From Pseudomonadota bacterium (GTDB lineage Bacteria; Pseudomonadota; Gammaproteobacteria; Burkholderiales; Methylophilaceae), in contig JAKOVB010000174.1 of the NCBI GenBank assembly GCA_029782295.1, positions 62,001 through 126,000 on the forward strand: 64,000 nucleotides of DNA, in the 5' to 3' direction. A program made the position numbers and the translations under genes. The notes beneath the pieces are model-generated. The model saw only the letters and a list, made by a program, of their open reading frames with translations. It had not been told where the DNA came from and did not search any database. Below are positions 18,459 to 27,584 of the stretch, piece after piece. How positions within the stretch are numbered: the stretch's first letter is position 1; each line of letters begins with the position of its first letter.

Positions 18459-18859
18459 TTTGGTAGGGCTGCTGGGTCCATCCACATCGCTTCCCAAACG
18501 TGGCCGTCCGGATCCGCCAAGCTGCGGACATACATGAAGCCCAGATCCTGCTTGGAATTGATGTCGGCCGTTCCACCATTGGTGGCTGCAGCCTTGTTCA
18601 TCTCGTCTACGCCTTCACGGCTATCGCAGGACACCGCAAGCATCACTTCGCTGGAGGTCTTCGGTGGAATGGGTCGATCCGTGAACGAGCGCCACTTGGC
18701 ATGCGTTAAAAGCATCACGCTGATCGCTTGGCTCCACACCATACATGCGGCGGTGTCATCCGTGAAATGAGGATTGTTGGTGAAGCCGAGGGATATGTAG
18801 AAGTCCATAGAGACTTGCAGGTTAGCCACAGGGAGATTTACAAAAATCATTCTGGACAT
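18455..18859 (-). CDS. VOC-family (glyoxalase/bleomycin-resistance-like) protein
   Basis: This 134-residue single VOC-fold protein has the beta-alpha-beta-beta-beta pattern: [17 protein letters not shown] at the start and [20 protein letters not shown] at the end. It resembles the lactoylglutathione-lyase-like extradiol/PhnB-type group of unknown substrate rather than true GloA, because the full set of four metal ligands is not evident. It is translationally coupled to the DUF1232 gene downstream. Function is undetermined. Confidence 0.8.
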   Translation of the reverse strand: MSRMIFVNLPVANLQVSMDFYISLGFTNNPHFTDDTAACMVWSQAISVMLLTHAKWRSFTDRPIPPKTSSEVMLAVSCDSREGVDEMNKAAATNGGTADINSKQDLGFMYVRSLADPDGHVWEAMWMDPAALPK

Positions 18860-18876
18860 TGAGACTCCTTATACAT

Positions 18877-19302
18877 TTAACGGGCAATCATCAGCCAGAG
18901 CCCGAGGGAAACGAGCACTGCGCCGCCTATGACTTTAAGCGTCAGCGTCTCTCCCAATATCAGGGCGGCCAATAGAGCTGTGACGATGATGCTGCCCTTG
19001 TCGATGGCGGCGACCGCGGCCACCGGCCCTGCCTGAATCGCCCGGTAGTAAAACAGCCAGGACAGCGCCGTTGTAAGCGCCGACAACGCGAGAACAAATA
19101 CGACCTTGCCCGACAGATCGGTGACTGTGGGCGCTCCATGCAACGCCAGGTATATCCCACAGAGAAAGAATAAAACGAATGCCGTGCGGAGCAGGGTTGC
19201 TAGGTCTGCATTCACGCCGGTGAGGCCGAGCTTTGCTATGACCGCCGTGGCGCCTGCAAAAAGCGCGGCGAGGACGGCATTCAGTATCCAGGAAGTGCTC
19301 AT
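18877..19302 (-). CDS. EamA-like (DMT superfamily) half-size transporter
   Basis: This 141-residue protein with about five hydrophobic helices is a single EamA repeat of the drug/metabolite transporter superfamily. Segments such as ALFAGATAVIAKLGL near the start and IDKGSIIVTALLAALILGETL near the end are typical. A single-repeat member probably acts as a dimer. The nearby VOC gene is co-oriented 17 bases downstream, so they may be cotranscribed. Substrate is unknown. Confidence 0.8.
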   Translation of the reverse strand: MSTSWILNAVLAALFAGATAVIAKLGLTGVNADLATLLRTAFVLFFLCGIYLALHGAPTVTDLSGKVVFVLALSALTTALSWLFYYRAIQAGPVAAVAAIDKGSIIVTALLAALILGETLTLKVIGGAVLVSLGLWLMIAR

Positions 19303-19349
19303 CGATCATTTTCCGAAAACAAAGATGTGCGAGGTTAATCTTCTCATTT

Positions 19350-21617
19350 CTACCCTTCCGGTTTTGCAATCGCCAACGCAGCCATCACCGCCTGCAGCTC
19401 GGCGAGTTTGGGCGGCTTGCCCAGCACCCGGTCCACATGCGGCGGAATATCGCTTTCGGCGAGCATGCGCTCGCCCCAGCCGGTCAGCAGGATGATGGGA
19501 ATGTCAGGCGCCAACGCCTTCAGCGTGCTGGCCACTTTGCGCCCGTCCACGTAAGGCATACCCAGATCCGTGATGACGATATCGAAGGGTTCACCGCGTT
19601 CGTGCGCCGCGCGAAAAGCATCGATGCCCGCTTGGCCGCCAGGGGTCGCCGTCAGCACATGACCTTCCGTTTCAAGCGTATCGCACAGCGATTTCAGCAG
19701 CATGGGGTCATCGTCCACGAGCAGAATGCGCCAAGCCACCGACTGTGACTGCTTCGTCGAATGTGCGGCAGGTTCCACGACGACCGCCGAGGGCACCCCG
19801 AAAGTCAGGCGCATTGTCGTGCCTTTGCCTTTGATGCTGTCTATTCCTAAATCCGCGCTGTGACGTTGCACGACTCCATAGACCATCGCCAGTCCCAACC
19901 CGGTGCCGCGTTCGCCTTTGGTGGTAAAGAACGGTTCCAGGCAACGGCGCCGCGTGTCCTCGTCCATGCCGATGCCGGTATCGATGACTTCCAGACACAC
20001 CTGCTGCTCACCACCGGTTTGCCGGGCGGACGTTGAGTGCGGATGCATGATCGCCGTGCGCAGCTTCAGCTTCCCGCCCTCCGGCATGGCATCGACGGCA
20101 TTGAAGATCAGGTTAGTCAGGGCTTCGCGGATCTCACTTTCAGCGCCCATGATCTCGGGCAGATGCGGCGCCAGATCCGTGCTGATTTCAATCACGCTGC
20201 CGCGTTGCTGCGCCATGTCGCTCCAACGTGCGCGAGTCAGATCGATCACCTGCTTGACGAGGCGATTCACATCCACCGGCACCAGGCTCAATTGGGGTTC
20301 GCGCTGGCGATAGAATTCGCGCATGCGTGCGACGGTCTGCGAGACATCGTGGATCGCGCGCTGGATGGTCTCCAGGTAATCGCGGGTACGGGCACTCAGG
20401 TCAGGCTCGCGCTCCAACAAGGACTCTGTGTATAGCGCCACGGGAGAGATTGCATTGTTGATATCGTGAGCAATGCCACTGGCCATCTGGCCCAGCGCGC
20501 GCAGCCGCTCCTGCTGCATTACGGCCTGCTGGGTCTGGCGCAAATCGTCGTAAGCCTTCTGTAGCGCACTGTGAAGCTGCGCCTGATGCGCCGCCAGCGC
20601 CGTATGCTCGCTCAGTTGCTTGAGGAACTCGCAATCGTCCGGCGTAAAGCTCTGGGCCGGGTGCCGCCCTGCCAGCAATACGCCGAAGATCTCCCGCTCC
20701 ACCAGCAGCGGCGACACCACTACGGAATGCAATGAAGCATTGCTCAGGTGTCGTGGAAATGCAAACCGGCGCTCACCAGCGTGTGGCTCGTAAACCAGTT
20801 CACCGCGTATGCAGCTCGACAGCGCGGTTTTGTCCATGGAAACGTACATCCGTCTGCCCGTGAGGAGATCGGACGCCGGCACGCCACTGCGAGCACCAAT
20901 GCTCGCCACCGTCAGGTCACCCGTCACCGGATCGCACAAACAGATGCAACAAATATCTACCGGCAGCTGCTCTTCGACCGTATTCGCCACGACCTGGAAA
21001 ATGCTCTGGCTGTCCTGGCGTTCGCCCACCGCATGGGTGATGTGGCTGAGCAACGCCAGACGAGTGAGCTGCGCACGCAACTTGCTCTCCGCCTGCCGGC
21101 GCTCCTCGTTGAGCTTCTTTTGTTCGCTGCTGTGTTGTTGCAGGCGGACAGATTCGGTCACATCTTCCGCGCTGTGAATGATGAAAGTGATCTCACCAGC
21201 GGCGTTGAGCATCGGTGTATTGGCTGGGGCCCAATAGCGCTCAGTGAATCCGCCACCTTCCGATGCCGGCAAGCGAATATCGTATTTCTGTATCGCCATG
21301 GTGTCGGCGGCCCGGGTGCTGCGCACCCGCATCAGCGACGCCTTGAGGTTCTGCACACCGGAGGCTGCCGGGTCGTCAGGATTGTCCGGAAAGACATCGA
21401 ATAATCCGCGGCCGAGAATCTCTTCCCTGCGGGTCAGGGTGGCGCGCAGGTAGGCGTCGCTGACGGCCGTGATGGTCCAGTCGGGGGTCAAAATCAAATA
21501 CAGTCCCGGCACCGACTCGAACAGCGTTCTGAAATCCGGCGCTGAATAGCCTGACGGTGACTTGGCCACGCCCTGCTCCTGTTTAATCAGTTCCATTCCA
21601 ACAATTGCCCGTGGCAT
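19350..21617 (-). CDS. Hybrid sensor histidine kinase (PAS-GAF-HisKA-HATPase-REC)
   Basis: This 755-residue soluble hybrid kinase has a PAS domain at about residues 25-160 (FESVPGLYLILTPDWTITAV), a GAF domain at about 195-340, a HisKA helix with GIAHDINNAISP (phospho-His), an HATPase with N-box NLIFNAVDAMPEGG and G-box GTGLGLAMVYG, and a C-terminal receiver. The receiver begins RILLVDDDPMLLKSL and has the TDLGMPYVDG phosphoacceptor Asp. No membrane segment is seen, so the signal is cytoplasmic. It resembles NtrB-like hybrid kinases. The start could instead be ATG 21596. A dyad at 21635-21659 lies just upstream and may be its operator. No DNA-binding partner is adjacent. Confidence 0.88.
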   Translation of the reverse strand: MPRAIVGMELIKQEQGVAKSPSGYSAPDFRTLFESVPGLYLILTPDWTITAVSDAYLRATLTRREEILGRGLFDVFPDNPDDPAASGVQNLKASLMRVRSTRAADTMAIQKYDIRLPASEGGGFTERYWAPANTPMLNAAGEITFIIHSAEDVTESVRLQQHSSEQKKLNEERRQAESKLRAQLTRLALLSHITHAVGERQDSQSIFQVVANTVEEQLPVDICCICLCDPVTGDLTVASIGARSGVPASDLLTGRRMYVSMDKTALSSCIRGELVYEPHAGERRFAFPRHLSNASLHSVVVSPLLVEREIFGVLLAGRHPAQSFTPDDCEFLKQLSEHTALAAHQAQLHSALQKAYDDLRQTQQAVMQQERLRALGQMASGIAHDINNAISPVALYTESLLEREPDLSARTRDYLETIQRAIHDVSQTVARMREFYRQREPQLSLVPVDVNRLVKQVIDLTRARWSDMAQQRGSVIEISTDLAPHLPEIMGAESEIREALTNLIFNAVDAMPEGGKLKLRTAIMHPHSTSARQTGGEQQVCLEVIDTGIGMDEDTRRRCLEPFFTTKGERGTGLGLAMVYGVVQRHSADLGIDSIKGKGTTMRLTFGVPSAVVVEPAAHSTKQSQSVAWRILLVDDDPMLLKSLCDTLETEGHVLTATPGGQAGIDAFRAAHERGEPFDIVITDLGMPYVDGRKVASTLKALAPDIPIILLTGWGERMLAESDIPPHVDRVLGKPPKLAELQAVMAALAIAKPEG

Positions 21618-21634
21618 ACTGACGAACAGCCGGA

Positions 21635-21659
21635 GTAATCTGTAACATGTTGATTACAG
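21635..21659. promoter_or_regulatory. Dyad-symmetric element upstream of hybrid kinase
   Basis: Two interlocked inverted repeats are visible: GTAATC at 21635-21640 with GATTAC at 21652-21657, and CTGTAA at 21640-21645 with TTACAG at 21654-21659. AACATGTT at 21644-21651 lies inside. The site sits 18-42 bases upstream of the kinase start, so it could be an operator. The binding protein is unknown. Confidence 0.35.
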
Positions 21660-21749
21660 TGGATTTTGCCTGAACGGGCGGCCAAAAGCCAGGTTGCTGG
21701 GGCACATATCTAGGCCACTCAGTGGTCCAGTTGGAATGGCAGAGCGTCA

Positions 21750-22037
21750 GTGGGCCATCGGGACTTCACCGTGCAGGACCGATACACAACCAACAAGCCG
21801 GTTTCCTGGGACCGGTTCTTCAGCGGGCAGCTTGATCGCTTCGGCGTCACGGAGCTGCGTACGCCCGACGCCTCGCCCACGCAACGCGCCCTCACCGACG
21901 GCATTGCGGTGCTGTGGATTCAGCGACAAGAGGATGGAACCGCGATCGCGCTCAGCGATGACTGCAACGATGTCTCCCGCATCCTGTCCGCGATCGAGGA
22001 CTGCTTCGCTGTAACGTGGGGCCTGGACGATTTTTGA
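21750..22037 (+). CDS. Hypothetical protein, 95 aa
   Basis: This is an open frame from GTG 21750 giving an acidic soluble protein with a balanced composition and no arginine-rich shadow-like bias. It contains SWDRFFSGQLDRFGVTE and ends VTWGLDDF. No domain is recognised. It lies between the hybrid kinase promoter and the tRNA-like gene. The GTG start has no clear ribosome site, so a different start or a non-coding status is possible. Confidence 0.4.
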   Translation: MGHRDFTVQDRYTTNKPVSWDRFFSGQLDRFGVTELRTPDASPTQRALTDGIAVLWIQRQEDGTAIALSDDCNDVSRILSAIEDCFAVTWGLDDF

Positions 22038-22085
22038 GCCCCTGCCCTATCGCCTCATCCATTTGGTGCTGACTTTTTGTGTTTA

Positions 22086-22209
22086 CGCGCACAATCCTCA
22101 ACCGCCTCCTTGAAAAACAGCGGAGGAGGAGAGATTCGAACTCTCGGTTCGATTGCTCGAACGGCGATTTATCAGATCGCTGCCTTAAACCACTCGCGCC
22201 AATCCTCAA
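22086..22209. repeat. Short direct repeat flanking the tRNA-like gene
   Basis: CAATCCTCAA occurs at 22092-22101 and again at 22200-22209. With one extra base the similarity extends into CGCGC on the left, giving about 15 matching bases. One copy overlaps the 5' acceptor strand of the tRNA-like gene and the other lies just beyond its 3' end. It could be an integration scar, a target duplication or a partial tandem duplication. Confidence 0.4.
22121..22208 (-). tRNA. Class II (serine-type) tRNA-like gene with apparent GAU anticodon, possibly degenerate
   Basis: Read on the minus strand, an 88-nt tRNA-like fold is visible. The T-arm is perfect (GAGAG, TTCGAAT, CTCTC). The variable arm is a perfect 6-bp hairpin (22147-22162). 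The anticodon stem is a perfect 5 bp (GCGAT/ATCGC) with loop CTGATAA, placing GAU at 34-36. The discriminator is G, and the D-loop has the GAGTGG run typical of tRNA-Ser. Flaws are mismatches at both ends of the 7-bp acceptor stem, an extra G in the D-stem, and no encoded CCA (CTG follows). SerRS mainly reads the long variable arm and G73, so it could be serylated despite an isoleucine anticodon. It may equally be a decayed tRNA at an element boundary. Confidence 0.5.
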
Positions 22210-22342
22210 TACTATTTATGAGCCGAATCGATGGGCAGACATTTTCCGGCGGATCAGGCTGCGGCGCGACCGAGTTCCTCCAAACCTGGCCGATGGTGCG
22301 AAAGTTACCTAGACATGGACGGCGCTCCGATGGATGCTGCCT

Positions 22343-25300
22343 TCAATGGAAATCCCTAGACTCAGATGGCAGCTTACCCAGCCAAGCGGTGTAGTCATCC
22401 ACATGCTCGGCCACGACATGAATCACTCCAAGCTCATTTTGGAGCTTGCCTGCAACCACAACCATCCGTGACCCGAAAACTGACCCGCGCTGCGCCGCCT
22501 GGACATCCTTTCGGACGATGATGTTCGTGATCCCGGATTCATCCTCGATCGACATAAACAAAAGTTCCGACGCGGTTTCCGGACGTTGTCGGCTGATGAC
22601 AAGGCCTGCCACTCGAATGTAGACGCCGGGCTTCAACTTTCCGAGTGATTGATTGTTATGAACGCCAAAGGCATTGAGCTTCGGGCGAAGCAGTGACAGT
22701 GGATGGCGTCCCAGCGTGAACCCCATGCTCTGATAGTCAAAGGTAATGTCCTGCGCTTCGGTGGGCGCCGGCAGCCGAATCGCCGTATCCGGGGCGGAGG
22801 CCTCCGCCAGCAAATACGGCAGACGCTCGATGCCGATGGAATGCCAATGCGCCTGACGGCGATGACCCGCCAACTCATAGAGCGCGCCGGCCGCCGCCAG
22901 GATTCCCATCTCGCGGCGGCTCAAGCGCGCGCGGTGTGCAAGATCATCGAGGCTTTGAAACGGCCTGTCCTCGCGGCACTGGATGAGAGTTCTGCAGCTC
23001 TCCGCCTTGAGGCCATCTACCAGGATAAAGCCCAAGCGAACCAGCGGCTGTTCATCCTCGCCGCGCTCGAGCGTGCATTCCCATTCGCTCGCGGTGACAT
23101 CGATCGGCCGGAAGCACACACCATTGCGTTTAGCGTCGTAGATCAGCTGCGCCGGTTGATAAAATCCCATCGGCTGGCTGTTCAGCAATCCGGCAACAAA
23201 CGGCGCCGGCTCATGACAACGCATCCACGCCGTCGCGTACGCAATGAGCGCAAACGAAGCTGCGTGACTCATTGGAAAACCGTAGGAACCGAAACCTAAA
23301 ATCTGGTGGTAAATTTGATCGGCGAATCCTTCGGTGTATCCACGCTCGAGCATGCCGGCTTTCAGCCGATCGCGGAATTGGGACAGTCCACCGCGCCGCT
23401 GCCATGCGGCCATGGACCGGCGGACTTTATCGGCCTCCCCGGCGGAAAAGCCTGCGGCGACCATGGCGATCTGCATGACTTGTTCCTGGAAGAGCGGCAC
23501 TCCGAATGTCTGTTGCAGGACTTTGGCGATGTCTGGATTGGGATAGCTCACCTGCTCCAATCCAGCACGGCGGCGCAAGTACGGATGCACCATACCGCCT
23601 TGAATCGGTCCGGGCCGAATGATCGCGATCTGCACCACTAGGTCGAAATAGTTACGGGGCTTCAGCCGCGGCAGCATCGTCATCTGCGCGCGCGATTCCA
23701 CCTGGAACACTCCGACGGATTCGGCTTTGCACAGCATGTCGTAGGTGGCGGGATCCTCCGCGGGAATGTCCTGCAGACGAAAGCGCGTGCCGTCGAACCG
23801 CGACTTCAGCTGCAATGCCTTTTGCAGAGCCGTCATCATGCCGAGCGCCAGACAATCCACTTTCAATAGGCCGAGAGACTCCAGATCCTCCTTGTCCCAT
23901 TGGATGATCGTGCGGTCATCCATGCTGGCGGGTTCGACCGGCACCAGCGTCGACAATGGATTCTGCGAAATGACGAAGCCGCCGACGTGCTGAGAGAGAT
24001 GCCGGGGAAATCCCAGGATCTCATTCACCAGGCGGATGAGGTTATGAATGACGGGCGACTGTGGATCCAGACCCAGCTTGAGCATCTGCCTGGGAACCTC
24101 GTCGCCCGAATCAAACCACAGGATGGACTTCGACAGCGCGCCAAGGACATCGAGCGGCAGCCCCAGCGCCTTGCCCACATCCCTGATCGCCATTTTCAAG
24201 CGGTAGGTAATGACCGTCGCGGCGATGGCGGCCCGATGCCGGCCATATTTCTCAAAGACGTGCTGAATCACCTCTTCACGCCGGACATTCTCGAAATCCA
24301 CATCGATGTCCGGCGGCTCGTGGCGCTCCTTGCTGATAAAGCGCTCAAACAACAAGGACACACGCCCAGGATCGACTTCGGTAATGCCCAGCGCGTAACA
24401 CACCGCCGAGTTCGCGGCGCTTCCGCGTCCCTGGCACAGAATTCCCTTGCTGCGGGCAAAGCTCACCAGCTCCTCGACGGTGAGAAAGAAGTGCTCGAAC
24501 CTCAGCTCCTCGATGAGGCGCAATTCCCTATCGATCAGCGTCAACACCTGCGCATCCACGCCCTGCGGCCAACGGCGTTTTACGCCGTCTTCCGTCAGTC
24601 GGCGCAGGTGCACGATCGCGGCGCGCCCGGACGGGACCAGCTCCTCGGGATACTCGTAGTGAAGCGAACTCAGGGAAAATGTGCAGCGCTCGGCAATATC
24701 CGCCGCGCTCGCCAAAAGCTGCGGTGGATAAATGCGGCTCAACGCCGACAGCGGCCGCAGGTGGCGCTCGCCGTTGGCCAGCGCCGCGCGACCGATGCCG
24801 TCCACAGTTGTTTTCAGACGGATCGCCGTGAGCACATCGTGCAGATGGCGCCGGCCGCGCTCGTGGTAGTGAACATCGCCCACCGCGGCGAGCGGAATCT
24901 CCAGGGTCCGACTCAATGTTTGCAGGGCTTGCAGACGCCGTTCGTCGTTCTGCGCAAGCGTGTCGGTAAAGGTGAGTGCGCTATGCGAAAACGGGAGAGA
25001 GGCAAACCAGCGCGCATGCATCTCGTGGACCGCTCGCCCCGGAATCCACAAACCGATGCAGTGTTCCAGGCCACGGCGGAAGTTCTCGCGAGTGATCTCA
25101 TAGGTTCCCTTCTTCGCCTCGCGCTTTGCGTTGGTGATGAGCTGGCATAGTTGCGTGTATGCCGCCTGCGTCGGAGCGAGCAGCACCACGGCATCGCCTT
25201 CGGCCAAGTTGAAGCGGCTGCCGACGATCAGCTTGATACCCGCCTCTTTCGCAGCATCGTGCGCGCGCACGATGCCCGCAAGCGAGCACTCATCCGTGAT

Positions 25301-25411
25301 CGCGATCGCCGAATAGCCCAGTTCCTTTGCGCGATGGATCAACTCCTGGGGATGTGATGCACCCACCTGAAAGGTGAAGTTCGAATAACAAACCAATTCC
25401 GGATAGCGCAT
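22343..25411 (-). CDS. dnaE2: DnaE2/ImuC error-prone DNA polymerase III alpha subunit
   Basis: This C-family polymerase does translesion synthesis and damage-induced mutagenesis with ImuA and ImuB. It is 1,022 residues, in the range for DnaE2 (about 1,020-1,080) and shorter than replicative DnaE1. The N-terminal PHP domain begins MRYPELVCYSNFTFQVGAS, with a degenerate metal motif typical of DnaE2. The palm contains CQGRGSAANSAVCYALGI and the catalytic aspartates in PPDIDVDFENVRR. An OB-fold region lies near the C-terminus (GVYIRVAGLVISRQRPETAS). ATG at 25411 is two bases past the imuB stop, giving a coupled operon. It is expected to be SOS-induced through the LexA box at 27500. Confidence 0.93.
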   Translation of the reverse strand: MRYPELVCYSNFTFQVGASHPQELIHRAKELGYSAIAITDECSLAGIVRAHDAAKEAGIKLIVGSRFNLAEGDAVVLLAPTQAAYTQLCQLITNAKREAKKGTYEITRENFRRGLEHCIGLWIPGRAVHEMHARWFASLPFSHSALTFTDTLAQNDERRLQALQTLSRTLEIPLAAVGDVHYHERGRRHLHDVLTAIRLKTTVDGIGRAALANGERHLRPLSALSRIYPPQLLASAADIAERCTFSLSSLHYEYPEELVPSGRAAIVHLRRLTEDGVKRRWPQGVDAQVLTLIDRELRLIEELRFEHFFLTVEELVSFARSKGILCQGRGSAANSAVCYALGITEVDPGRVSLLFERFISKERHEPPDIDVDFENVRREEVIQHVFEKYGRHRAAIAATVITYRLKMAIRDVGKALGLPLDVLGALSKSILWFDSGDEVPRQMLKLGLDPQSPVIHNLIRLVNEILGFPRHLSQHVGGFVISQNPLSTLVPVEPASMDDRTIIQWDKEDLESLGLLKVDCLALGMMTALQKALQLKSRFDGTRFRLQDIPAEDPATYDMLCKAESVGVFQVESRAQMTMLPRLKPRNYFDLVVQIAIIRPGPIQGGMVHPYLRRRAGLEQVSYPNPDIAKVLQQTFGVPLFQEQVMQIAMVAAGFSAGEADKVRRSMAAWQRRGGLSQFRDRLKAGMLERGYTEGFADQIYHQILGFGSYGFPMSHAASFALIAYATAWMRCHEPAPFVAGLLNSQPMGFYQPAQLIYDAKRNGVCFRPIDVTASEWECTLERGEDEQPLVRLGFILVDGLKAESCRTLIQCREDRPFQSLDDLAHRARLSRREMGILAAAGALYELAGHRRQAHWHSIGIERLPYLLAEASAPDTAIRLPAPTEAQDITFDYQSMGFTLGRHPLSLLRPKLNAFGVHNNQSLGKLKPGVYIRVAGLVISRQRPETASELLFMSIEDESGITNIIVRKDVQAAQRGSVFGSRMVVVAGKLQNELGVIHVVAEHVDDYTAWLGKLPSESRDFH

Positions 25412-25413
25412 CC

Positions 25414-26817
25414 CTACCCCCATAGGCCATGCAAATACCATTGATGGGTGTGGCAATCCCGGTAAACCCAAAGCCGAGCACCCTCGGGACTTTCCGCGCG
25501 ATAGTAGTCGCGGCTGCTGTCCTGGCCGCTCATCCACCCTATCTCCAACCGTTCCGGCCTTCCCAACACTTGCGGCGCACGATCCATCGGCCGGGGCTGT
25601 TCGAGAATCCACAGGGGCCGCTCGAGGAGCGTGTCGGGTTCGGCATCCTTGCCGTCGCTGCGCACGCACCAGGCTTTTTCGGGACAATGACTGTCGTTCA
25701 ATCCCAAGCGGTAGACGGCATCTTCGCCCAGACGCGCCCGTAGTTTATCGAGCACGGCACTCCACCCTGCGGCTCGCCATTGGCCGTCATCAAACAAATC
25801 GGTCTGCAAGATGGACGGGGTGATGAACTCATCGGCACTCAAGCGGATGTCGGTGACCGGCTCGGGTAGTGTCGTGCGTTCCAGGGTTTCGCGCAGAACC
25901 GCAAACAGCTGCGGGGCATCGCGTTGGGGCGTCGTCATGCGCAGTTCGAGGCGCGTGGGCGGCGCGTCACGGTGTTCGAGTGCAATGCTCAAGCCCTGCA
26001 ACGCCACATCGCGGCCGCGCAGGTATCCTTGCAACTCCTGCAGCAGGCGTCGCAAGGGAAACAACACCCCCTCGACGGTGTCGATCGGATACGTACAATC
26101 AAAATGCCGGCGATACCGGTCCGGCGCACGATATCGGCGCCGCACGTCCGGCGCATCTCCCAACAAGCATTGCAGATAGGCGGTGAAGTGCGGACCGAAG
26201 CGGCGGGCCAGCGATGCCGCCGGTATCGCGGCCACTTCGGCAATCGACTTCAACCCCGCTGTCGACAGTGCTTCTAAAATCTCGCCGTCCGCCGCCAGTT
26301 CGTTCAGCGGTCTCTTTCCTAAGATCGGCCTCAACTTGCGCGGATCGAGAATCGCTCGCTCCTTTCGTCCGCGTGACAACAGCGCCGCCGCCTCAAGCGT
26401 GGGCGCCAGACCAAAGCGCACGGTGTATCCAAGGGCGGCAATCTCAGTGCGCAGCTTCTGACCCAGGCGAGTCAGGCCCGTGAAATAGTGGATGCTCGCG
26501 CCAACCTCGATCCAAACGAGCCAGCGCGCCGCATCGATGCAAGTCTCGCTCGAGAACTGCTCGCTGAACGCGGCAAGCGCTTTGAGCGCGCGGGCTTCCT
26601 GGGAGATTGAACGCTCGAGCAGGCGCAGCGCCGGCGCGCGAGCCAGCGCCGCCGTCGCATCGAGTCCGACTTGAACACCCGCGGCTTCGGCCACGGGGTT
26701 GCACGCGATAATGCGGCGGCGGCTGCCGCGGCGTTCGATGACCGCTACGGGTTCAACGTCGGCGGTCTGTCGCAGCTCGATCGGTAATCGCGGAAATGAC
26801 GCACACAGCCACAACAT
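25414..26817 (-). CDS. imuB: ImuB, Y-family-like polymerase homologue of the mutasome
   Basis: ImuB is a catalytically inactive Y-family polymerase relative that bridges DnaE2 and the beta clamp. It is 467 residues. The N-terminus MLWLCASFPRLPIELRQ is typical of ImuB. It lacks the acidic metal-binding residues of active DinB/UmuC enzymes, as ImuB proteins do. Helix-hairpin-helix-like sequence (LKSIAEVAAIPAASLARRFG) and a little-finger-like region follow. ATG at 26817 lies 10 bases after the imuA stop; a longer in-frame opening upstream is only the imuA shadow. Confidence 0.9.
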   Translation of the reverse strand: MLWLCASFPRLPIELRQTADVEPVAVIERRGSRRRIIACNPVAEAAGVQVGLDATAALARAPALRLLERSISQEARALKALAAFSEQFSSETCIDAARWLVWIEVGASIHYFTGLTRLGQKLRTEIAALGYTVRFGLAPTLEAAALLSRGRKERAILDPRKLRPILGKRPLNELAADGEILEALSTAGLKSIAEVAAIPAASLARRFGPHFTAYLQCLLGDAPDVRRRYRAPDRYRRHFDCTYPIDTVEGVLFPLRRLLQELQGYLRGRDVALQGLSIALEHRDAPPTRLELRMTTPQRDAPQLFAVLRETLERTTLPEPVTDIRLSADEFITPSILQTDLFDDGQWRAAGWSAVLDKLRARLGEDAVYRLGLNDSHCPEKAWCVRSDGKDAEPDTLLERPLWILEQPRPMDRAPQVLGRPERLEIGWMSGQDSSRDYYRAESPEGARLWVYRDCHTHQWYLHGLWG

Positions 26818-26827
26818 CGGGCACCCA

Positions 26828-27472
26828 TCAGTGCGGTGTCCCGGTGACGGGAAGGCTGATCGCTCCCGGCTGGCCTCCGCGTACCTTGACGACGGAGGCG
26901 CGCACAGTGCCTGGCGCCGGCGCGAGCGCGATGCGCACCGCCGCCGGCGATGCATTGGCAAGCATCCTGGGGCTGCGGTACACAAATGCGATCGCGCGAC
27001 CCGCCTCGGCCGCCAGCTGCAAACGACGCAGCGCCCGCTCATCAGACGCTTGGCTCCACAGAAGCACGGCGCCGGCGGTACCGTCGCGCAAGATCTGCTC
27101 GGCAGCCCAGCGCGCGTCGGCATCGTCGCGAACCACGATGCGATGCACGAGCTCGAGCGGCAGTCCCGCATTCGCAAGCGCCGGCGCGTAAGGAATGTAG
27201 GGCGATGAGATGAAAACCACTGGCCGCTTGGCGGCACACAGCGCTTTGAGCGCCGGCAAGGTGATTCCCAGCTCTCCGATCCCACACGCCGAGGGCACCA
27301 GCTCGACCAGCGCTCCCAACGGCCACCCTCCTCCCGGCAAGCGCTCATCCAGCCGCGCAAATCCGGTTGATTGAGCCAGCGCCGGGGCGAGTTCGCGGCC
27401 GCGCCACACCCGCGCGGAGTGCAGTAGCTGGGTCAGTCCGTCGGGGACCGTGCTGGATGTCAGGACAGGCAT
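26828..27472 (-). CDS. imuA: ImuA, RecA-like mutasome accessory protein
   Basis: ImuA is a RecA/SulA-like protein needed for ImuB/DnaE2-dependent mutagenesis. It is about 214 residues. The sequence FARLDERLPGGGWPLGALVEL resembles the RecA-fold N-terminal strand-loop, and LKALCAAKRPVVFISSPYIPYAP matches the family. It is first in the imuA-imuB-dnaE2 operon. The chosen ATG at 27472 has a weak ribosome site; TTG at 27490, preceded by AGAAGG, is a possible alternative. The LexA box lies 28-43 bases upstream. Confidence 0.85.
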   Translation of the reverse strand: MPVLTSSTVPDGLTQLLHSARVWRGRELAPALAQSTGFARLDERLPGGGWPLGALVELVPSACGIGELGITLPALKALCAAKRPVVFISSPYIPYAPALANAGLPLELVHRIVVRDDADARWAAEQILRDGTAGAVLLWSQASDERALRRLQLAAEAGRAIAFVYRSPRMLANASPAAVRIALAPAPGTVRASVVKVRGGQPGAISLPVTGTPH

Positions 27473-27499
27473 GGCCGGAAGATAGGCCAAGGCCTTCTA

Positions 27500-27515
27500 C
27501 TGTACAAGTATACAG
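27500..27515. promoter_or_regulatory. LexA (SOS) box shared by imuA and the SRAP gene
   Basis: The 16-bp element CTGTACAAGTATACAG matches the enterobacterial/gammaproteobacterial LexA consensus CTGT-N8-ACAG exactly at both half sites. It lies in the divergent intergenic region, 28 bases from the imuA start and 70 from the SRAP start, so one operator could control both directions. LexA itself is not encoded in the window. Confidence 0.85.
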
Positions 27516-27584
27516 GTTACGGAGTTGGCAGCGCGGCGGCGGATTTCGCTGACAGCTCAGCGACTTAAGCGTATAAAAAACTTT

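Noticed and set aside
22121..22208. Calling the tRNA-like gene a functional tRNA-Ile(GAU)
   Set aside because: Its long variable arm, D-loop and G73 are serine-type, and the acceptor and D-stem have defects, so the ordinary isoleucine tRNA assignment does not fit.
23900..25150. 416-codon plus-strand frame across dnaE2
   Set aside because: It is antisense to the conserved polymerase domain, has no domain of its own and shows low-complexity basic composition.
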